Shown here in pieces: positions 29,937-35,491 of a stretch of 35,491 nucleotides of DNA; position 1 is the stretch's first letter; every line of letters starts with the position of its first letter. The notes beneath the pieces are model-generated. The model searched no databases. It saw only the letters and a list, made by a program, of their open reading frames with translations, and was not told the DNA's origin. This DNA is from a virus. The DNA lies in the IMG/VR virus record IMGVR_UViG_3300014491_000437, positions 1 through 35,491 of that record; one strand, written 5' to 3'. Made by a program: the position numbers and the translations under genes.

Positions 29937-31286
29937 CTATTCCGGCAGCGGCACATAGCCCGAAGCCGTCAGCGCCATCGGCGAATTGGCCGACGCTTCG
30001 GGCAGCGGGGGGCGGCCAAGCGCGGCGCGCGCCTCATTGATCGTCATGATCCCTTTCGAGGTGAAATTCGAAAGGATCGTCTCCTGCGTCAACGGATCGG
30101 TCTCGCGACCGCCGCTCCACATGAACTCAAGATCGGGCGCGTCGAATTCGCTCGCCAGCACATCGTCGATGAGGGCCTTCGCCCAGGAAAGGATCGGCGC
30201 GAGCCCCTCCTCCTCGGCGAGTTCCTTCTGCGTCTCCGCCGTGGCGCGGTTCATCGTCTGCGTCAGCGCCTGCGGCGAGATTGAAAAGGCGAAGCAGACG
30301 ATGCGCGCAAGCCATTCGTCGAAGGGGCCTTTAAGTTCAGGCTCCTTGGTCTGGATGAAGGTCTTGGCGACACCGCCCGGCACGAATTTCGCGCGCCGGC
30401 GGCGGCCGAGGTCGCCATCGAAATAAGCGTCCCAATATTTCTGGTAGGAGGCGATCTGGTCCGGCGTCCAGTTCTCCGGCACGCCGATCAGGCTATCTGG
30501 AATATTGCCGTCGGTGAAGTAATCGAGCAGATACATCTGCCGCCGCAGCGCGATGTTGACGGTGGTGAGAATCTGCTCCACCGGGCTCATGCCATAGACG
30601 CGGTTGACGCGCAGATTGCGCGGCCTGTAGATCAGGTCGCGCACGGAATAGTCGATCGCCGGATAGCCTTTCAGCACCTGTTGGTAGGCGGCGGGATAGA
30701 CCAGCGCGCCATTCTCCATATAGGGCTCCGGCGTGCGGCCAAAGCCATCGATGACCGGCTTGATCGTCGCGCCGTCGAGCGGCAGCAAGGCGGCGAGCCG
30801 CCCGGCCCGGTCGCGCCGCATATAGAGCGCGGCGGCGTCGGTGACGAAAACCTCTTCAAGCAGAATGCGCAGCCAGTCGGCGAAGCAATGGCGTCCATCT
30901 GGCTTCGAAAAAAACTGCGTCGCGGCGGCGATGCGCCCGGCGTTCGCGGCGATGCCCGCCGTTCGGTCTCGCGCGGCGATCATCCAGGACTGGCGCGCGG
31001 TCTGATCCTTTCGCGTCTCGATGACGAGGCGCAGCAGATCATAGCCATCAGCGAGGCTGCGCAAGGTTGCGAATGTGACCGCCTCGAAATTGCGGACATT
31101 CGTCGCAAGATTATAGCCGGAGGGATAGTCCCACTGGCGGCCGGCGACATCCGGCGGCGCCAGCGGCGTCATTGGCTCCAGCGGTCCGAACCAGCCGCTC
31201 TCGCCGGCGGCGGCTGCGTCGAAGCGGACATCGACCTGATAGGGGCTGAGCGACCAGCTTCTCGTCCCGGCGCTGCGATCGACCAT
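29937..31286 (-). CDS. Portal protein
   Basis: A 449-residue portal, the dodecameric DNA channel of the capsid vertex. Hallmarks: LADGYDLLRLVIETRKDQTA, PDGRHCFADWLRILLEEVFV, IYRPRNLRVNRVYGMSPVEQ, LDYFTDGNIPDSLIGVPENW and FAFSISPQALTQTMNRATAE, the phage portal (DUF935-unlike, SPP1/HK97-like) pattern. The ATG at 31284-31286 has AAGGAAG upstream. The longer frame to 31391 overlaps the terminase gene by 62 bases and begins with a low-complexity stretch, so it is not preferred. Confidence 0.9.
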   Translation of the reverse strand: MVDRSAGTRSWSLSPYQVDVRFDAAAAGESGWFGPLEPMTPLAPPDVAGRQWDYPSGYNLATNVRNFEAVTFATLRSLADGYDLLRLVIETRKDQTARQSWMIAARDRTAGIAANAGRIAAATQFFSKPDGRHCFADWLRILLEEVFVTDAAALYMRRDRAGRLAALLPLDGATIKPVIDGFGRTPEPYMENGALVYPAAYQQVLKGYPAIDYSVRDLIYRPRNLRVNRVYGMSPVEQILTTVNIALRRQMYLLDYFTDGNIPDSLIGVPENWTPDQIASYQKYWDAYFDGDLGRRRRAKFVPGGVAKTFIQTKEPELKGPFDEWLARIVCFAFSISPQALTQTMNRATAETQKELAEEEGLAPILSWAKALIDDVLASEFDAPDLEFMWSGGRETDPLTQETILSNFTSKGIMTINEARAALGRPPLPEASANSPMALTASGYVPLPE

Positions 31287-31329
31287 GCTGCTTCCTTCGC
31301 TCGTTGATGATTTTTTCGCGCGGCCGGCC

Positions 31330-32637
31330 TCAGCCGCCGGCGGCGCCTTCCGCTTCGCGGCGGTAGAATTCGATGATGCCGGTTCCGTCATCGCGGCCGA
31401 AGAGATGCGTCAACGCCCAGATCGCGGCGTCTGCGTGGTCGGGGCTGCCGCCGCCATTGTAGCCAGCGCCAGAAAAGGCGCAGAGCTGATCCTCCAGTTT
31501 GCCGAAACGACCGGCGTGATGCACCTGCCCCTGTGCGTAGCGCACCGAGATCGGCTCCGCCCGCACCGCCTTGCCGCGGCTCGCGGCGACGAGACGCACC
31601 GGCACGTTGCGATCGGCGGCCTGTATCGTCGCGCGAACCATCTCCCCGCCAAAATTGCTTTCCGCCACGATGCAGTCGGCGCGATATTTGTGAAACGCAA
31701 CCACCGCTCGCCTGCCCCACACGGCGGGGGCCTCGCGGCAGGAGAGATCATCGAGGACATAAGCGTCGCCATCGAACCCGCGCGCCGCAATGACAATGCC
31801 AATTTCGTCGGCGCCAAGATCATCGCGGCCCGCCGCGCCTGATGGATCCACGGCGACGACGACGCTGGCGCGCCGGTCTTCAGGGATATCGTCCGGCGCG
31901 CAGCGATTGGCGTCGATCACGCTGTAGCTCCACAGCGCGCCATCGACCTCGTCGACGTAAACGCCCTCGAAGAAGCGCTTGCGTTGCTTCTCTGGAAGAT
32001 TTGCGAGGCTGGCCAGAAATTGTTTCGACAGATTGGCCTTGTTGTCGGACGGATTGAGGAAAGCGCGGGCGTAGCTTGCCGGATCCTTCAAGGGCTTCAA
32101 ACTAACAGGATCGATCTTGTCGCCGAACAGCCTATTGGTCCAGTGCGTCTTGCCAACCGGATTGAGATCGACAAACGCGCGCTGGCTGATTTTCGGCGCC
32201 ACCTGCGCCAGCCGGGTAAAGGCGACGAGAGCAGACGAATAGGGAATCTGCGAGGCCTCGTTCAGAAATACGGTTGAATATTCAAGACCAAGAATTTTTT
32301 CGACCCGGTCCTTGTCGTCGAGGCCGCCGATCCAGATCCGCGACCCGTTCTCCAGTTCGAAATATCCATCCTGGCGGCGCTCGCGCAGTTTCGTCCCGGG
32401 AAAGCAGCAGCGCATCACTTTCGGCAGGGAATCAAGCGTGATCGAGGCGCGGGCGGCGTTGGCATGGAAGCGCAGAACGGCGTGACGGGAGCCCTCTGAC
32501 AGCAGCGCGCGCGTGACGATGGCGCGAAGGATCAGAAATGTCTTGCCCGAACGCGTGCCGCCGACGAGGCAGGCGTAACGCTGCGGTCCATCCAGCAGGC
32601 GGCGCGCCGCCTCCTGGCCTGGGCTGAATGTCGCCAT
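31330..32637 (-). CDS. Terminase large subunit
   Basis: A 435-residue large terminase, the ATP-driven DNA packaging motor and headful/site nuclease. Walker A GGTRSGKT (residues 26-33), a Walker B-like STVFLNEAS with Glu127, coupling motif FVDLNP, and a C-terminal RNase H-like nuclease with VVVAVDPSG, DCIVAESNFGG and DHADAAIWALTHL. The ATG at 32635-32637 has GGGAG. Upstream extensions enter the repeat region and lack homology. No small terminase is recognisable beside it. Confidence 0.92.
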   Translation of the reverse strand: MATFSPGQEAARRLLDGPQRYACLVGGTRSGKTFLILRAIVTRALLSEGSRHAVLRFHANAARASITLDSLPKVMRCCFPGTKLRERRQDGYFELENGSRIWIGGLDDKDRVEKILGLEYSTVFLNEASQIPYSSALVAFTRLAQVAPKISQRAFVDLNPVGKTHWTNRLFGDKIDPVSLKPLKDPASYARAFLNPSDNKANLSKQFLASLANLPEKQRKRFFEGVYVDEVDGALWSYSVIDANRCAPDDIPEDRRASVVVAVDPSGAAGRDDLGADEIGIVIAARGFDGDAYVLDDLSCREAPAVWGRRAVVAFHKYRADCIVAESNFGGEMVRATIQAADRNVPVRLVAASRGKAVRAEPISVRYAQGQVHHAGRFGKLEDQLCAFSGAGYNGGGSPDHADAAIWALTHLFGRDDGTGIIEFYRREAEGAAGG

Positions 32638-32758
32638 GCACGCTCCCGTCTTCGAGGTTTTATGATTGCGGCTGAGGATCGCGCTTGGCCGGAGGCGGGC
32701 TGCGTTCCTTGAAGAATCGGGTTCGCGATGGCGGTTGATGCAGCCGGCGAAACAAAGG

Positions 32759-32851
32759 CGCAGTTCGGCCCCGGCACACGCGCATATTGCCCTTGCAATC
32801 TGTTGCAAGTCAATCCACAGCGGCGACAGTCAAATCGCGTATCTTACAACA
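32759..32851 (-). repeat. 93-bp repeat, copy 1 of 3
   Basis: Shares a 55-base core (32759-32813) with copies at 33041 and 33707 and the element ATCTTACA at its other end, with a diverged 25-base middle but identical total length. Read leftward the core contains TTGACT (32808-32813), 18 bases, CAATAT (32784-32789), with the inverted repeat CTTGCAA-N4-TTGCAAG between them. That is compatible with a regulated promoter facing the terminase operon 120 bases away. Confidence 0.8.
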
Positions 32852-33040
32852 TTGTCATGCGACCCAACGCACAACAACGCCATTAGATGCTCCGATCCGG
32901 CGCGGTTGCATCGCCGCGCGCTGGCAATGCGCGGGTCTTTAAACGGCGCGGGTTCGTCGTGTTGAATTCTGGGGAGTCGACGATATTGGCCAATCACGCC
33001 CGCCGGGCCGCTGGAGGCTGCGGAGGCACATCGCGAAGGA

Positions 33041-33133
33041 CGCAGTTCGGCCCCGGCACACGCGCATATTGCCCTTGCAATCCGTTGCAAGTCAATCCAC
33101 CGCAACAATGGCAAAACAACGCATCTTACAACA
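33041..33133 (-). repeat. 93-bp repeat, copy 2 of 3
   Basis: Core nearly identical to copy 1, with one change in the inverted repeat spacer (TCCG for TCTG). TTGACT at 33090-33095 and CAATAT at 33066-33071, 18 bases apart on the minus strand. Lies upstream of the GrlR-like moron. Confidence 0.8.
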
Positions 33134-33255
33134 TCGTTTGCGATTTGACGCTGTTTCGCGGACATATTGGCCGCGCGGCTCGATTTTATTGTGTCGCGGT
33201 CGGGCGAATCGGCTATGGGTCTCAAACTAAAATCGATCGAAATTCGGAGATTTAG

Positions 33256-33579
33256 ATGACGGATGGTCTTTACAAGGTTCACTACGAAACAGCGCTCGGA
33301 CAGGGATTTGGCGTCGCTACGCTGCTCGATGGGACAATTCGCGGCGGCGACAGCATTTTTTACTACAGCGGCCCGTTTACGTGGAAAGGCGATGAGTTCG
33401 TCGCCAATGTCCTAACCGGCCGATTTGGCGACGTGAGCGCGCCATCCGTATTCGGCAAAGACGACGTCCATCTCGCGCTGCAGGGAAAGTCAACGAAGGG
33501 TTCGCTCAGCGTGACCGGCCATGCCAAGGAGGCGCCGGATATCGCCTTCCGGGCGACCTTCACGAAAATTGCGGATTGA
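33256..33579 (+). CDS. GrlR-like regulator, prophage moron
   Basis: A 107-residue protein resembling the GrlR family (small beta-barrel proteins known as negative regulators of type III secretion in enteropathogens): DGLYKVHYETALGQGFGVAT, LLDGTIRGGDSIFYYSGPFT, GDEFVANVLTGRFG and the ending LSVTGHAKEAPDIAFRATFT. It is the only plus-strand gene within the leftward phage operons, has GGAG seven bases before its ATG and a perfect terminator 40 bases after its stop, and is bracketed by 93-bp repeats. This is the layout of a moron, expressed from the lysogen independently of phage genes. What it regulates here is unknown. Confidence 0.78.
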   Translation: MTDGLYKVHYETALGQGFGVATLLDGTIRGGDSIFYYSGPFTWKGDEFVANVLTGRFGDVSAPSVFGKDDVHLALQGKSTKGSLSVTGHAKEAPDIAFRATFTKIAD

Positions 33580-33616
33580 TAAGGCCGCCGTCGCAGGCGT
33601 GTTGAAAAAGTTTGGA

Positions 33617-33642
33617 AGCCCGGCGGATCGGCCGGGCTTTTT
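33617..33642 (+). terminator. Rho-independent terminator of the GrlR-like gene
   Basis: AGCCCGGC (33617-33624), six-base loop GGATCG, perfect complement GCCGGGCT (33631-33638), followed by a run of T. Ends the rightward moron transcript. Confidence 0.92.
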
Positions 33643-33706
33643 CATTGCGTTCGGTCTGGAAAGGACTAAGGGCGCGAAGCGATGTTGGACGTCGGCGCCG
33701 CCGGCG

Positions 33707-33799
33707 CGCAATTCGGCCCCGGTATGCGCGCATATTGCTCACGCAATCTGTTGCAAGTCAACGCAGGGAGATCGCGGCTATTTCCGCGATCTTACAAGG
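33707..33799 (-). repeat. 93-bp repeat, copy 3 of 3
   Basis: More diverged copy (CGCAATTCGGCCCC core, one arm of the inverted repeat altered) but again exactly 93 bases. TTGACT (33756-33761) and CAATAT (33732-33737) keep the 18-base spacing. It lies between the DUF6362 gene end and the moron terminator. Confidence 0.75.
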
Positions 33800-33852
33800 G
33801 TTCGCGGCGCCTGCGTGACGTGTCCGACTTTCGCCAATCCCAAGTGCCCGCG

Positions 33853-34371
33853 CTAAAACACCAACACGCCGCGCGCATTGAGCCATTGCGCCAGATGCGA
33901 TAGCGCCTTCGCCCGCTTGCGGTAGAATGTGTGCGGCGCCCATTTCTTTTCGCTGCAAAGCGCTTTGACGGAACGCCCTCGCGCGGCGCGCAAGGCCCAA
34001 AGGCTCGTCACCAGCGCCATGCCGGTATCGATTGTCCGCAATTCGCGCAGCCAGTCGAAAGCCGCCTCCATCTGCCCGATTTCGGCGCTGGTCGGGCGTA
34101 GATTTGTGCGGTTAGCCGCGGCCTCGCGCGCGCGGCGCTCGCCGTCGTCAATTTCGGCCTGCGCCAATTGGTCCGCCCATTCGACGCTGTGGCGCGGCCA
34201 ATGTCCGCCGGGCTCGCGCGGCCCGCGCGAACGCGGCATGCGGTCGAGTGTGGCGAAGGCCTTGACGAGCGCGCGGGCGACCTGCTCCGGCTCCCAATGC
34301 GTCGGCAATGTCTGGCGGTCTGGCGAATAGGGCGCTTCGAGCGCGTTGATCTTCTCGGCCGGCTCCATCAT
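33853..34371 (-). CDS. DUF6362-type phage protein
   Basis: A 172-residue protein resembling DUF6362: THWEPEQVARALVKAFATLD, RMPRSRGPREPGGHWPRHSV, LRPTSAEIGQMEAAFDWLRE and SLWALRAARGRSVKALC, then a helix-turn-helix-like end (WAPHTFYRKRAKALSHLAQW followed by LNARGV). The start is ATG 34369-34371, overlapping the previous gene stop by one base (TGATG). DUF6362 genes commonly follow GcrA-like genes in Rhizobiales phages. The HTH-like C-terminus suggests DNA binding, so a regulator or a small-terminase-like role is possible. Confidence 0.72.
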   Translation of the reverse strand: MMEPAEKINALEAPYSPDRQTLPTHWEPEQVARALVKAFATLDRMPRSRGPREPGGHWPRHSVEWADQLAQAEIDDGERRAREAAANRTNLRPTSAEIGQMEAAFDWLRELRTIDTGMALVTSLWALRAARGRSVKALCSEKKWAPHTFYRKRAKALSHLAQWLNARGVLVF

Positions 34372-34712
34372 CAAATTCCGTCGTCGAGAATATTGTCGAT
34401 CAGCGTCGGATCGGCGGCGACGACGAGCAACAGGAGCTTGATCATCGAGTCGCGGGTGAGGCTGCGCTTGGCAGCCGCCGCGTCATAAAGCTGGGCGGCT
34501 TCGGGCGGCAGGCGCAGCGCAAGCGCGGCCGCAGCGGCGCGGAAGGCGAGGCCGAAGCGCTGCGCCTGACGGTGCACATTGTTGGGCGTGGAGCTTATCA
34601 ACGGGTCTTCGGCGATGCGGCGGGCGTCCCAGCCAAGGCCGAGGAGAAAGCCGAGCCTTGCGATGCGCTCGCCGGTCCAGGGGGCTTTCTGGATTTCAGT
34701 TCTGATCTTCAC
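34371..34712 (-). CDS. GcrA-like DNA-binding protein, first early gene
   Basis: A 113-residue protein. Residues 10-50 (APWTGERIARLGFLLGLGWD, then ARRIAEDPLISSTPNNVHRQ and AQRFGLAFR) look like the helix-turn-helix domain of GcrA cell-cycle regulators (W-T-x-E-R, then N-x-V, then the GL-x-x-R end). The C-terminal half is a helical region, ending DPTLIDNILDDGI. GTG start at 34710-34712, with GGGAG eight bases upstream; homology begins there. It lies first behind the early promoter and may control early or middle phage genes through the host methylation-dependent GcrA circuit (inference). Confidence 0.68.
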   Translation of the reverse strand: MKIRTEIQKAPWTGERIARLGFLLGLGWDARRIAEDPLISSTPNNVHRQAQRFGLAFRAAAAALALRLPPEAAQLYDAAAAKRSLTRDSMIKLLLLVVAADPTLIDNILDDGI

Positions 34713-34777
34713 GGTAAATTCTCCCAGGCGCTTTCCCGTTGAATGGCCGCGGCGGCATGCTTGGCGGCGCGAGTTGG

Positions 34778-34806
34778 AGAATACGGTAACACTACCTATA
34801 TGTAAA
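34778..34806 (-). promoter_or_regulatory. Early leftward promoter (PR-like)
   Basis: On the minus strand: TTTACA (34801-34806), a 17-base spacer, TATTCT (34778-34783). Close to the sigma-70 consensus with ideal spacing. It would start about 34771 and read into the GcrA-like gene at 34712. Operator 1 lies inside the spacer and operator 2 touches the -35 element, as expected for repression by the divergent repressor. Confidence 0.78.
34785..34796. promoter_or_regulatory. Operator-like palindrome 1
   Basis: GGTA-ACAC-TACC, inside the spacer of the early promoter. Confidence 0.72.
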
Positions 34807-34818
34807 GGTATTTTTACC
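34807..34818. promoter_or_regulatory. Operator-like palindrome 2
   Basis: GGTA-TTTT-TACC, next to the -35 of the early promoter; centre 22 bases (two helix turns) from palindrome 1. Confidence 0.72.
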
Positions 34819-34840
34819 GAATGTTTTTGGCGCAAAGTAC

Positions 34841-34852
34841 GGTTATTCTACC
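34841..34852. promoter_or_regulatory. Operator-like palindrome 3
   Basis: GGTT-ATTC-TACC, within a wider ACGGT-N6-ACCGT palindrome. It covers the -10 of the repressor promoter, consistent with autoregulation. Centre is 34 bases from palindrome 2. Confidence 0.7.
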
Positions 34853-34855
34853 GTT
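34844..34855 (+). promoter_or_regulatory. Repressor -10 element, probably leaderless transcript
   Basis: TATTCT (34844-34849) ends six bases before the repressor ATG (34856-34858), so the expected start of transcription is at or next to the ATG. No ribosome-binding site precedes it. The -35 region is weak (TGTTTT about 34822-34827). This resembles the leaderless cI transcript from lambda PRM. Confidence 0.5.
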
Positions 34856-35491
34856 ATGGATCTCGAAGACGTTCTCACCCGCATCGAAAGCCGGCTCGAG
34901 GCCCTTGGCCTTTCCGCCCACGCCGCCTCGCTCGCGGCGAAGAAGCCCGACGCCATCCGCAATCTGAAACGCGCTGTCAAAAGCGGCGACCGGCGCGGCG
35001 TCACGACCGAGACTCTGACGGCCCTCGCGCCAGTCCTGAAGACGACGGCGGCCTGGCTGCTCGAGGGCGTCGGCGATGCGCAGCCCGGCAATCGCGTGCG
35101 CGTGGTCGGGCGCATCGGCGCCGGCGCCGAGATCCAGCCCGAGTTTGAGCAGATTCCTCCTGACGGGCTCTATGAAATTGAGGTGCCCTTCCCGATCGCC
35201 GCGGACGCCATCGCATTCCAGGTCGAGGGCGACAGCATGTGGCCGCGCTACGATCCCGGCGACGTCATCATCTGCTGGCGCGAGGGCGCCGACGCCGAGC
35301 AGGTGATCGGCTGGGAGGCGGCGGTGCGCACCGCCGACGGCAAACGCTATCTGAAGCGCATCCAGCGCGGCGCGCGGGCCGGGACCTTCGACCTCGAAAG
35401 CCATAATGCGGCGCCGATCCGCAGCGTCAGGATCGAATGGGCGGCCGAGATCCAGGGCGTCGTGCGATTCGGTCAATGGCGCCGTCGTTAG
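34856..35491 (+). CDS. CI/LexA-type phage repressor (S24 peptidase)
   Basis: A 211-residue repressor, complete, ending at the last base of the window. The N-terminal domain (about 1-70: LSAHAASLAAKKPDAIRNLK, then LTALAPVLKTTAAWLLEGVG) is the HTH type common in Rhizobiales prophages. The C-terminal S24 peptidase domain has catalytic Ser in GDSMWPRYDPGD (S127), Lys in GKRYLKRI (K163 or K167), and an Ala-Gly self-cleavage site in GRIGAGAEI (A89-G90). It should bind the three GGTA-N4-TACC sites, hold the early promoter shut in the lysogen and cleave itself when RecA is activated. No integrase is visible, so the lysogeny module probably continues to the right. Confidence 0.88.
   Translation: MDLEDVLTRIESRLEALGLSAHAASLAAKKPDAIRNLKRAVKSGDRRGVTTETLTALAPVLKTTAAWLLEGVGDAQPGNRVRVVGRIGAGAEIQPEFEQIPPDGLYEIEVPFPIAADAIAFQVEGDSMWPRYDPGDVIICWREGADAEQVIGWEAAVRTADGKRYLKRIQRGARAGTFDLESHNAAPIRSVRIEWAAEIQGVVRFGQWRRR

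Larger units (their letters stand above)
32638..33255. other. Gene-poor region with two repeats upstream of terminase
   Basis: 618 bases between the leftward terminase and the rightward GrlR-like gene. It contains repeat copies 1 and 2 and no gene with recognisable homology. Open frames here (for example 32830-33282 minus) lack a ribosome site. The rightward gene has GGAG seven bases before its ATG. A possible promoter for it is TTGTGT, then TATGGG, about 33190-33225, with 19-base spacing (weak). Confidence 0.55.

Noticed and set aside
32830-33282. 150-codon minus-strand frame between terminase and the moron
   Set aside because: Runs through repeat copy 2 and across the moron promoter, has no ribosome site or homology, and is broken in the equivalent frame of repeat copy 3.

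Overview
The window is almost entirely a lambda-like siphovirus prophage from a high-GC alphaproteobacterium. Several genes resemble those of Rhizobiales prophages and of gene transfer agents (GTA): a DUF2460, DUF2163 and NlpC/P60 tail-tip series, a GTA TIM-barrel protein, a GcrA-like regulator and a DUF6362 protein. A host such as a Beijerinckiaceae or Methylocystaceae member is a guess from composition and gene style. No integrase, attachment site, tRNA or replication gene is visible, so the window holds only part of the element.

Right end (about 32.6-35.5 kb): a CI/LexA-type S24 repressor reads rightward and appears to have a leaderless mRNA. A divergent early promoter reads leftward into a GcrA-like protein and a DUF6362 protein. 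Three GGTA-N4-TACC operator-like palindromes lie between them. A rightward GrlR-like gene with its own terminator looks like a moron. Three 93-bp repeats are scattered over this stretch.

Head region (21.1-32.6 kb, leftward): large terminase, portal, a minor-head-like protein with a C-terminal HNH-type nuclease toxin domain, then a tandem array of toxin and DUF2019 modules, then prohead protease/scaffold, major capsid, a small capsid-adjacent protein, connector and tail-completion protein. The array holds one full-length toxin, one orphan toxin cassette, one decayed toxin, one toxin-less N-terminal copy, three intact DUF2019 genes and one DUF2019 pseudogene. Toxin and DUF2019 genes overlap by 3-4 bases. 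I read it as a phage-borne polymorphic toxin/immunity system, and it is the most interesting thing here.

Tail region (4.3-20.6 kb, leftward): tail terminator, tail tube, tail-assembly chaperone pair with a likely -1 frameshift, short tape measure, TIM-barrel/DUF2460 fusion, an unlisted 58-residue coupled gene, a second DUF2460, DUF2163, NlpC/P60, a large host-specificity protein, then a set of fibre/adhesin genes including an SGNH hydrolase and a split tail spike.

Left end: a lysis cassette (endolysin with membrane anchor, two membrane proteins, a 38-residue membrane peptide), a graveyard of IS30, IS3 and IS5 transposase fragments, two small lysis-like genes with a terminator, and a frameshifted glutathione peroxidase gene cut by the window edge.
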